The translations under genes and the position numbers were made by a program. 5,055 nucleotides of DNA. It comes from Thermodesulfobacteriota bacterium. Lineage in GTDB: Bacteria > Desulfobacterota > Desulfocorpusculales > Desulfocorpusculum. The notes under the pieces were generated by a model. The model did not search any database, had not been told where the DNA came from, and saw only the letters and a list, made by a program, of their open reading frames with translations. The stretch is from positions 1-5,055 of the forward strand of contig JAPWUY010000191.1 of assembly GCA_028275295.1 (NCBI GenBank), in the 5' to 3' direction. This document shows, piece after piece, positions 1-5,055 of the stretch. Each line of letters begins with the position of its first letter. Position 1 is the stretch's first letter.

Positions 1-249
1 GAGAACCAGATAATAGCCGCATTCGGCACATATGGGCTTTTGCTGGTGCTTCTGGCAATGGGATGGTCGAGTAGTTTCGTAGGACCCTCTGTGGCTGAGG
101 TCCTCAAGGATCTCAACATCTTCAATCATCTTCAGAGCTTTCTCAAAGGGGTCATAGACACGAGGGATGTGGTCTTCTACGTGCTCTTCTCATATTTCTT
201 CCTGTTTTTGACGCTTCGTTCGCTGGAATCCAGGAGATGGCGGGGGTGA
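1..249 (+). CDS. GldF-like ABC-2 family transporter permease, C-terminal part (5' truncated)
   Basis: The reading frame is open from the first base and ends at TGA 247-249, giving the last 82 residues of a membrane protein that begins outside the window. Two hydrophobic segments are visible: about residues 4-22 (with a run like YGLLLVLLAMGW) and about residues 56-72 (FYVLFSYFFLFLTL). Between them lies an amphipathic stretch with the HLQSFLKGVIDTRD motif, and the protein ends in the basic tail LRSLESRRWRG. A soluble loop with an FxxGxxDTRD-like motif, one last helix and an LxSRRW-type end is typical of GldF/ABC-2 permeases that pair with GldG proteins. In such systems the permease spans the inner membrane and is driven by a separate ATPase, expected directly upstream. 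The gap to the GldG-like gene is 4 nt, supporting co-translation. The substrate is unknown. Family confidence is good; only the C-terminus is visible. Confidence 0.85.
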   Translation, partial: ENQIIAAFGTYGLLLVLLAMGWSSSFVGPSVAEVLKDLNIFNHLQSFLKGVIDTRDVVFYVLFSYFFLFLTLRSLESRRWRG

Positions 250-250
250 T
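243..250 (+). promoter_or_regulatory. Ribosome binding site for the GldG-like gene, overlapping the permease stop
   Basis: GGGGTGAT resembles the extended Shine-Dalgarno GGAGGTGAT, with one departure, and lies a few bases before ATG 254. It includes the permease stop codon at 247-249, so termination and initiation occur at nearly the same place, which suggests translational coupling. An AGGAG at 232-236 also exists but is too far upstream (17 nt) to be the main site. Confidence 0.5.
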
Positions 251-253
251 GGG

Positions 254-1639
254 ATGGAAGCATGGTTTTCGAGGCGCTCCGCTCGCTACGGGATAAATAC
301 GGGGGTTCTCATCTTGGTAGTGCTGGGCATTCTCGTCCTGGTGGAGCTCTTTTCCAAGGAGAGGTTCCACGTTCAGTGGGACACGACAAAGAACCGGCGC
401 TACAGTCTTGCCCCCCAGACCAAGAAGGTCCTGGAAGGCTTGAAGGAACCCATCAAGATATACGCCTTCTACCAGGAGGCCGATCCATCCAGGGTCTCTG
501 CTGAGGACCTCCTTAACCTCTACAAGATCGCCTCCGGGAAAAAGATAGAATGGGAGTTCGTTGACCCCGACCGCTATCCCATGAAGGCTCAGCATTACAA
601 GGTGAACACTTACAATTCCCTGGTCCTTGAGAGGGGAGAGAGGTTCGAGAAGGTGTACCTCGCGGAGGAGGAGAAGATCACAAATGCCCTGATAAAGCTC
701 ACCAGGGACAGGAAGAAGGTGGTCTACTTTCTCCAGGGACACGGGGAGCATGGTCTCGAAAGTGTCCAGAAGGATGGATACAGCGAGGCCAGGAAGGCAA
801 TGGAGAATGAGAACTATGAGGTGAAGCCTCTCCTTCTGGCGAGGGAGGCGAGGGTGCCGGAGGATGCGTCGGTTGTGATCGTGGCAGGGCCCCAGAAGGA
901 GCTCCAGGAGCAGGAGTGGGAGGCCCTCAAGAGCTATGTGGAGGGTGGAGGAAAGCTCATGATGCTCCTCGATCCCCAGGGGCCTTCAGGGGCCACGGAT
1001 TTTCTCTCCAACTATGGGATCGTTCTGGACAACGACATCATAGTGGACCGAGCGAGCAGGCTTCTCGGAGGCGACTATCTGGTCCCTCCCATAGTGGAGT
1101 ACGAGCCCCATTCCATAACCAGGGACTTTCGTCAGAGCCCTTACTTGGTTTACCTGCCCATGGCAAGATCCGTCAGGGTCGCGGAGAAGATGCCCGAGGG
1201 GGTGAGTGCCGAGGTCCTGGCTAGGACGGGCCCTGGAAGCTGGGGGGAGAAGGACATCGAGAGGCTGAGGAGGGGGGAGGCTGAGCTAAACCCGGAGGAC
1301 ATTCATGGTCCAGTGCCAGTTGCAGCGGTTGCCACCATCAGGACCAAGGATTTCAACAAGAACGGAAGGATCTTGGTCATAGGAGATTCGGATTTCGTCT
1401 CCAATGGTGCCATAGACCCCAATCGCTCGGGCAACCAGGATTTCTTCCTCAACGGGCTCAACTGGCTGGCAGAGGAGGAGGAGCTTGTCTCCATAAGGCC
1501 CAAGACCGCACCGAGCAGACCGGTAATGCTGAAACCAGGCCAATGGACCATGATCTTCCTGATAGTGGTCGTGGCATTTCCCATCGCCATCCTGAGCACG
1601 GGGGTGGCCGTGGCCTGGAGCAGGAGGAGGAAAAAGTGA
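254..1639 (+). CDS. GldG-family ABC transporter auxiliary protein (membrane-anchored)
   Basis: A 461-residue protein of the GldG / ABC-type uncharacterised transport family (Pfam ABC_transp_aux type). The N-terminus is cytoplasmic and basic (RRSARYG), followed by a transmembrane helix at about residues 16-33. Next comes the family hallmark WDTTKNRRYSLAPQT (42-56), which opens a large extracytoplasmic domain. Further family-like motifs are FLQGHGEHG (159-167), the LMMLLDPQ strand (235-242) and VIGDSDFVSN (375-384), followed by NGLNWLAEEE (400-409). A second transmembrane helix spans about 432-454 and the protein ends in a basic tail, SRRRKK. Length and double-anchor topology are normal for the family. 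ATG 254 is chosen because a Shine-Dalgarno-like sequence precedes it and because it gives the expected N-terminal anchor. It sits between the GldF-like permease (4 nt upstream) and the DUF4340 gene (4 nt overlap downstream). The role is probably a periplasmic-side partner of the exporter. In Bacteroidetes the homologue is needed for gliding, but gliding should not be inferred here. Substrate unknown. Confidence 0.9.
   Translation: MEAWFSRRSARYGINTGVLILVVLGILVLVELFSKERFHVQWDTTKNRRYSLAPQTKKVLEGLKEPIKIYAFYQEADPSRVSAEDLLNLYKIASGKKIEWEFVDPDRYPMKAQHYKVNTYNSLVLERGERFEKVYLAEEEKITNALIKLTRDRKKVVYFLQGHGEHGLESVQKDGYSEARKAMENENYEVKPLLLAREARVPEDASVVIVAGPQKELQEQEWEALKSYVEGGGKLMMLLDPQGPSGATDFLSNYGIVLDNDIIVDRASRLLGGDYLVPPIVEYEPHSITRDFRQSPYLVYLPMARSVRVAEKMPEGVSAEVLARTGPGSWGEKDIERLRRGEAELNPEDIHGPVPVAAVATIRTKDFNKNGRILVIGDSDFVSNGAIDPNRSGNQDFFLNGLNWLAEEEELVSIRPKTAPSRPVMLKPGQWTMIFLIVVVAFPIAILSTGVAVAWSRRRKK
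1621..1630 (+). promoter_or_regulatory. Ribosome binding site deciding the GTG start of the DUF4340 gene
   Basis: CAGGAGGAGG, lying inside the last codons of the GldG-like gene, contains a strong AGGAGG core and ends 5 nt before GTG 1636. It supports that GTG over the ATG at 1543 in the same frame. The GTGA at 1636-1639 joins the start to the stop of the preceding gene. Confidence 0.75.
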
Positions 1640-3432
1640 GCTGGAAGAGGACAGCGCTTGTGGCTCTCGTATTTGTCCTCCTTGTGGCAGTGTACATTTG
1701 GGATCACCAGCGCGTGGAGAGGAGGAAATCTCAGGAAGAGGAGGAGAAGAGGATATTTCCGTGGAAGGCAGAGGATCTCACAGAGGTGATCCTGGAAAGG
1801 CCCCAGGGCAGGCTCAGGATCGCGAGGGGGGATAAGGAAGATTGGAGCCTGTTGGAACCAGTTTCGGCGAAGGCAGACAGGGAGGAGCTGAGCAAGCTCC
1901 TCGACGGCCTTCTAGGAGCCAAAAAGGACAGGACCATAGCAGACGAGCCATCGGACCTCGAGGCCTACGGCCTATCCCAGCCATCGTACACCTTGACCTT
2001 GAAAGGGAAGACCCCGCCCCACGAGAGGACACTGCTCCTCGGGGCCAAGAATCCCACGGAGGTGTATCATTATGCTAAAATTCAAGGAGAAAAGAGGGTA
2101 TTCCTGGTCTCGGACATAGTGAGGAGGGATGCGGAAAAACCCCTTTTGGACCTCAGGGACAAGAAGGTGTTGAGATTCGAGCCCCGGGATGTGGAGAGGC
2201 TGACCATAGAGGCAGGGGGCCAGAGGGTGATCCTCAGGAAAGAGGGGGAGAAGGACTGGAGGATTGAGGGGCCGGAGACATTGAAGGCCGACAGCGAGGC
2301 TGTGGAGAGCCTCCTCTTTCGCCTCTCGAGGCTCAGGGCAGTGGAGTTTGAGGACGACCCCGAAGATCTCCGGTCAAAGGGGATGGATCCTCCCCAGAAA
2401 AAGCTCTCCCTGAAATTGAAAGATACCTCGGAAGAGCAAACCATGCTCCTGGGCTTGGAGGTGGAGCAGGGCTCAACGGATGGGAGGAAAAAGAGGGTTT
2501 GGGCGAGGGTTGAGGGGCAAAACCCCCTGGTTCAGATCGAATCTAGCCAGCTGGGAGAGATCCCCTCGGAGGCCGATGGATGGCGATCCAAGGTATTGAT
2601 GGCCTTTGAGAGGGACAAAGTGGAGAAGGTGGTGCTCAGGACCCCTTCCCGAAGGTTGCAATTGAGAAAACTGGCCGAGGGCGCCTGGGAGATGGAGGAG
2701 CCGGAGAGGCTCCCCGCCGATTCCGTGAAGGTGAGCGACCTCTTGTGGACCATCAAGGACTCGAGGGTTGAGAGGTTCCCCAAGAGGGAGGAGCTTGGCG
2801 CCATCGAGTGGGGAGAAAGTGTCTTGGAGGCAAATGTATGGCTTCAGGGAAGAGAAGAGCCCCTGAGGCTGGAGGTGGGGCCCGAAAGCCCTGGGGGTGG
2901 GCGCTATGCCAAGGCCCAGGAGCAGGAGGGAACCGTGGTAGTCTCGAGCAAGCTCGTGGAGGAGCTCGACAGGTTCACCCCTTGGGAGCTCAGAGAGAAG
3001 AGGTTTGTGGGGTTGGATGTCTCCAAGGTCAAGAGATTTCTCGCCCGCTGGGAGGGGAAGGAGATGGAGGTTGTCCGAAAGGGCGAGCACGATTGGGAGC
3101 TCCTCAAGCCCCAGAAGGAACCTGTCGAGGCCTTCAAGGCAACGAGTCTCCTTTGGACAATCAGGGAGGCCCGCTTCGAGGAACCTCCCAGGGAAGGGGG
3201 CGAAGACCTCGAGCTCGGCTCCCATCCTCCCAAGTTCGAGCTCTTGGCCTTCGGAGAAGGAAAGGAGCCCGTGGTGAAGTTCGTGATAGGAGGAGAGATT
3301 CCCGATAAGCCCGGATCTTACCTCTCCTGGTGCGATCCAGCCCATCGAGCATACGTGGTGGGTGGAAAGCTTCTCGAGGAAATAAAGAGGGACATCAAGG
3401 CCCTAGTTCCTTCCTTTGTCGAGGGCAGATGA
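1636..3432 (+). CDS. DUF4340 domain-containing membrane-anchored protein with four tandem repeat units
   Basis: A 598-residue protein that starts MSWKR, has one transmembrane helix at about residues 6-22, then a charged Glu/Lys/Arg linker (24-40) and a long, predicted extracytoplasmic region. That region reads as four related units at roughly 41-178, 180-322, 323-457 and 459-590. Each has a W followed by a hydrophobic/proline motif (DWSLLEP 69-75, DWRIEGP 207-213, AWEMEEP 350-356, DWELLKP 486-492), and an LL pair exactly 18 residues after each W (88, 226, 369, 505). Three of the units also carry an aromatic-containing YAK/WAR-like strand further on (146, 289, 424), and the fourth has YLSW (562-565). 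DUF4340 has no established biochemical activity; it is commonly found beside GldF/GldG-type genes and is presumed to be part of the same envelope complex. The start is GTG 1636, overlapping the upstream stop by 4 nt and preceded by AGGAGG. The in-frame ATG at 1543 would add 31 residues (beginning MDHDLPDSGRG) that bury the membrane anchor internally, so it is rejected. The only cysteine is C566. Confidence 0.87.
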   Translation: MSWKRTALVALVFVLLVAVYIWDHQRVERRKSQEEEEKRIFPWKAEDLTEVILERPQGRLRIARGDKEDWSLLEPVSAKADREELSKLLDGLLGAKKDRTIADEPSDLEAYGLSQPSYTLTLKGKTPPHERTLLLGAKNPTEVYHYAKIQGEKRVFLVSDIVRRDAEKPLLDLRDKKVLRFEPRDVERLTIEAGGQRVILRKEGEKDWRIEGPETLKADSEAVESLLFRLSRLRAVEFEDDPEDLRSKGMDPPQKKLSLKLKDTSEEQTMLLGLEVEQGSTDGRKKRVWARVEGQNPLVQIESSQLGEIPSEADGWRSKVLMAFERDKVEKVVLRTPSRRLQLRKLAEGAWEMEEPERLPADSVKVSDLLWTIKDSRVERFPKREELGAIEWGESVLEANVWLQGREEPLRLEVGPESPGGGRYAKAQEQEGTVVVSSKLVEELDRFTPWELREKRFVGLDVSKVKRFLARWEGKEMEVVRKGEHDWELLKPQKEPVEAFKATSLLWTIREARFEEPPREGGEDLELGSHPPKFELLAFGEGKEPVVKFVIGGEIPDKPGSYLSWCDPAHRAYVVGGKLLEEIKRDIKALVPSFVEGR

Positions 3433-3440
3433 AAGGAGGG
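3432..3440 (+). promoter_or_regulatory. Strong ribosome binding site for the FmdB-family gene
   Basis: AAAGGAGGG lies in the 15-nt gap between the DUF4340 stop (3430-3432) and ATG 3448, with a 7-nt spacer. It is the best Shine-Dalgarno match in the window, so the FmdB-family protein may be translated efficiently and independently of its upstream neighbour. The gap is too short to hold a separate promoter. Confidence 0.75.
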
Positions 3441-3447
3441 GGACCAG

Positions 3448-3786
3448 ATGCCCATCTACGAGTACCTTTGCGAGCCCTGCCAGAGGATAATGTCCGTGCT
3501 TGTCTTGAAGCCGGAGGACGAGAAGAACGTTCGGTGTTCCAAATGCGGCAGCGCCAGTTTGGTCCGTGTGCTATCGAGGTTTTCTTACCACAAGACCGAG
3601 GCTCAGAGGCTCAAGGAGTTCGACACGAGGGCTCCTAGGGACGACTCCTTCTACAAAGATTCCAGGAACATAGGCCTTTGGGCCAAAAAGAGGCTCCAGG
3701 AGTTGGGGGCAGATCTCGGGCCTGAGATAGACGAGATAGTGGAGCGAGGTAGAACTGGCAAAATTCTGGAGGACTACGACCTCTGA
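3448..3786 (+). CDS. FmdB-family zinc ribbon protein
   Basis: A 112-residue protein that opens with [11 protein letters not shown], the signature of the FmdB/CxxC_CxxC_SSSS putative regulatory family. The zinc ribbon is made by C8-x2-C11 and C30-x2-C33 (CEPC and CSKC), followed by [12 protein letters not shown]. Residues 66-112 form a conserved-looking C-terminal extension with [15 protein letters not shown] (68-82) and [21 protein letters not shown] (85-105). This extension is longer than in the shortest family members, which consist of little more than the ribbon, and is familiar from deltaproteobacterial members. FmdB was named as a putative transcriptional regulator of formamidase in a methylotroph, but the role of most family members is not established and none should be assumed here. 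The stop codon TGA 3784-3786 shares one base with the ATG of dnaJ, so the two are probably translationally coupled. Confidence 0.92.
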   Translation: MPIYEYLCEPCQRIMSVLVLKPEDEKNVRCSKCGSASLVRVLSRFSYHKTEAQRLKEFDTRAPRDDSFYKDSRNIGLWAKKRLQELGADLGPEIDEIVERGRTGKILEDYDL

Positions 3787-4880
3787 TGCCCACAGAGAGG
3801 GACTATTACGAGATCCTCGGGGTCCCGAGGGATGCGAGCGAGGAGGAGATAAAGAGGGCCTACCGCCGACTCGCAATGAAGTACCACCCGGATCGCAACC
3901 CCGGAGATCCGGAGGCTGAAGAGCGCTTCAAGGAGGCCTCGGAGGCGTACGAGGTCCTGAGGGACCCGGAAAAGCGTCAGATATACGATCGCTATGGCCA
4001 CGAGGGATTGAGGGGCACTGGCTTCTCAGGCTTCCGTGGCTTCGATGACATATTCTCGGCCTTCGGCGACATATTCGAGGAATTCTTCGGCTTCGGAAGG
4101 TCCACTAGGGCGAGGACCAGGGGAAGGCCTGGGGCGGATCTCAGGTACAACCTCACCATAACCCTGGAGGAGGCAGCGAAGGGGAAGGAGGTGGAGATTC
4201 CAGTAGAACATCATGACCTCTGCCCCACCTGCAGAGGCTCTGGCTCGAGGCCAGGGAGTGCGCCCGCCATCTGTCCAGTTTGCAAGGGCAGGGGGCAGGT
4301 GAGCCGAACACAGGGCTTTTTCACCATGACAACGACCTGTCCCCGCTGTTACGGACAAGGGCAGTTCATCGTGGATCCTTGCGAGACCTGTCAAGGGACG
4401 GGCAGGGTGAAAGTCACCCGCAAGGTGCACCTGAAGGTCCCTCCTGGAGTGGATACTGGTTCGAGATTGAGACTCAGGGGAGAAGGTGAGCCGGGCGAAG
4501 GCGGCGGGCCACCCGGTGACCTTTACGTGGTCATCCACGTGGAGCCCCACCCCTTTTTCCAGAGGCAAGGGGATGACATCTTCTGCCAGGCCCCCATATC
4601 CTTCACCCAGGCAGCCCTGGGAGCCAAGATAGAGGTCCCCACGCTGGATGGCACAGAGATCCTCCAGATCCCCAGGGGCACGCAGTCCGGTACCCTCTTT
4701 CGCCTGAAGGGCCTGGGAATGCCCAGGCTCAAGGGCTACGGGAGGGGAGACCAGGTGATAGAGGTCGTGGTCAAGACCCCGACCAATCTCACAAAAAGGC
4801 AGGAGGAATTGCTCATCCAGTTCGCAGAGGCTTCAGGAGAGAAGGTGGAGCCCAGAAAAAAGGGATTCTTCAAGAAGTGA
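3786..4880 (+). CDS. dnaJ: Type I (class A) DnaJ / Hsp40 co-chaperone
   Basis: A complete 364-residue class A DnaJ that would stimulate the ATPase of DnaK and deliver unfolded clients in the cytoplasm. The J domain covers about residues 5-72, with the invariant HPD at 34-36 between helix II ([14 protein letters not shown]) and helix III. A Gly/Phe-rich region follows at about 77-104 ([19 protein letters not shown]), then a short Arg-rich linker. The zinc domain has all four CxxCxGxG motifs: CPTCRGSG 146-153, CPVCKGRG 163-170, CPRCYGQG 185-192 and CETCQGTG 199-206, so both zinc sites (I from motifs 1+4, II from 2+3) look intact. C-terminal client-binding domains follow, with [21 protein letters not shown] (217-237), [13 protein letters not shown] and GLGMPRLKG, and a Lys-rich tail KKGFFKK. 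The ATG overlaps the FmdB-family stop (TGATG, 1 nt). A GGAGGA at 3768-3773 lies 12 nt before the start, a rather long spacer. No dnaK or grpE is adjacent, and no CIRCE inverted repeat or heat-shock promoter is visible upstream. Confidence 0.97.
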   Translation: MPTERDYYEILGVPRDASEEEIKRAYRRLAMKYHPDRNPGDPEAEERFKEASEAYEVLRDPEKRQIYDRYGHEGLRGTGFSGFRGFDDIFSAFGDIFEEFFGFGRSTRARTRGRPGADLRYNLTITLEEAAKGKEVEIPVEHHDLCPTCRGSGSRPGSAPAICPVCKGRGQVSRTQGFFTMTTTCPRCYGQGQFIVDPCETCQGTGRVKVTRKVHLKVPPGVDTGSRLRLRGEGEPGEGGGPPGDLYVVIHVEPHPFFQRQGDDIFCQAPISFTQAALGAKIEVPTLDGTEILQIPRGTQSGTLFRLKGLGMPRLKGYGRGDQVIEVVVKTPTNLTKRQEELLIQFAEASGEKVEPRKKGFFKK

Positions 4881-5006
4881 AACTCGAGAGGTCTCTTCCC
4901 CAAAGGCCCCGGGAGAAGCGCTGGAGGAAAGCACCGCAAGAGGAACTCGAGATAAGAAGGACGTCCAATCCCGAGAGGGCCTGACCCCTCGCAAAGCAAA
5001 GGAACG
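4881..5006 (+). other. Intergenic stretch after dnaJ with two weak bulged hairpins
   Basis: This 126-nt gap is the only substantial non-coding stretch in the window. Hairpin A: CTTC 4895-4898 and CCC 4899-4901 pair with GGG 4911-4913 and GAAG 4915-4918, with A4914 bulged and loop 4902-4910. Hairpin B: CGAG 4972-4975 and GGG 4977-4979 pair with CCC 4985-4987 and CTCG 4988-4991, with A4976 bulged and a 5-nt loop. Neither is followed by a T-run, so neither is a convincing intrinsic terminator; hairpin B could instead be a leader structure just ahead of the next gene. I see no clear -35/-10 or -24/-12 promoter. Confidence 0.3.
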
Positions 5007-5055
5007 ATGCCGAGAGCTCTCCTCGCAATCTTCGCAATCATGATGATCTTCGCCG
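5007..5055 (+). CDS. Start of a probable exported or membrane protein (3' truncated)
   Basis: ATG 5007 opens a frame that stays open to the window edge and encodes MPRALLAIFAIMMIFA, a basic residue followed by a continuous hydrophobic run. This looks like the start of a Sec signal peptide or membrane anchor. A modest Shine-Dalgarno AAAGGA (4998-5003) lies just upstream, a little close to the start. Only 16 codons are visible, so no family can be named and the call depends on the frame continuing. It is on the same strand as dnaJ after a 126-nt gap, so it may be a separate transcription unit or a readthrough continuation. An alternative start at ATG 5040 is in the same frame but would discard most of the hydrophobic run. 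Confidence 0.45.
   Translation, partial: MPRALLAIFAIMMIFA

Noticed and set aside
152..751. 199-codon minus-strand open frame across the permease/GldG junction
   Set aside because: It is antisense to two supported genes, has no recognisable motif, and is explained by codon bias on the plus strand.
2473..3345. 290-codon antisense open frame on the minus strand inside the DUF4340 gene
   Set aside because: It lies wholly within a well-supported gene. Its translation is rich in Leu/Pro/Gly, as expected from reverse complements of GAG/AAG/AGG-rich codons, and shows no recognisable domain.
4026..4568. 180-codon minus-strand open frame within dnaJ
   Set aside because: It is antisense to the zinc and client-binding domains of an intact DnaJ and has no family signature of its own.
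4881..4952. Nine-base direct repeat AACTCGAGA at 4881-4889 and 4944-4952, containing palindromic CTCGAG
   Set aside because: CTCGAG and close variants occur many times in the coding regions because CTC and GAG codons are common, so two copies in the gap are not evidence of an operator.
4736..5041. 101-codon minus-strand open frame covering the dnaJ 3' end and the downstream gap
   Set aside because: It has a superficially plausible start but overlaps conserved dnaJ coding sequence and no domain is recognised. The opposite-strand start at 5007 with a signal-like peptide is better supported.
4879..5044. Plus-strand frame open through the gap after dnaJ, which could suggest a frameshifted dnaJ tail
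   Set aside because: DnaJ already has a normal length and C-terminus at 4880. The frame lacks an ATG, and its Ser/Arg/Glu-rich translation resembles no DnaJ ending.

Overview
This is about 5 kb of tightly packed, co-directional (+ strand) bacterial chromosome. By eye it is moderately GC-rich, with purine-heavy coding strands and abundant GAG, AAG and AGG codons. The gene set (GldF/GldG-type ABC exporter genes, a DUF4340 protein, an FmdB-family zinc ribbon, a type I DnaJ) and the character of the FmdB and DnaJ proteins suggest a Desulfobacterota/deltaproteobacterium-like organism. The Glu/Lys/Arg-rich proteins and AGG preference would fit a thermophilic member. Both taxonomic statements are inferences from general familiarity, not from a search.

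Layout. Positions 1-249 hold the C-terminal end of an ABC-2/GldF-type permease. Positions 254-1639 encode a complete GldG-family protein, a large extracytoplasmic domain between two membrane anchors. Positions 1636-3432 encode a 598-residue DUF4340 protein with an N-terminal membrane anchor; its GTG start overlaps the GldG stop by 4 nt. These three form the membrane part of an exporter-like system whose ATPase gene should lie just upstream of the window. Positions 3448-3786 encode a 112-residue FmdB-family zinc ribbon protein, and its stop codon overlaps by 1 nt the start of a complete dnaJ (3786-4880). After dnaJ comes a 126-nt gap with two weak hairpins and no clear promoter or U-tract terminator. 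A new gene then appears to begin at 5007 with a signal-peptide-like N-terminus and runs off the window.

How the genes may work together. The permease, GldG-like and DUF4340 proteins are a recurrent module of unknown substrate. The name comes from Bacteroidetes gliding genes, but the family is widespread in non-gliding bacteria. FmdB and DnaJ follow without room for a separate promoter, so all five genes are probably one transcription unit, although FmdB-DnaJ has no evident functional tie to the exporter. No mobile element, CRISPR array, tRNA or rRNA was seen. The most notable observation is that the DUF4340 protein can be read as four tandem copies of a roughly 140-residue unit with strictly spaced landmark residues. 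No clearly undescribed system was found.
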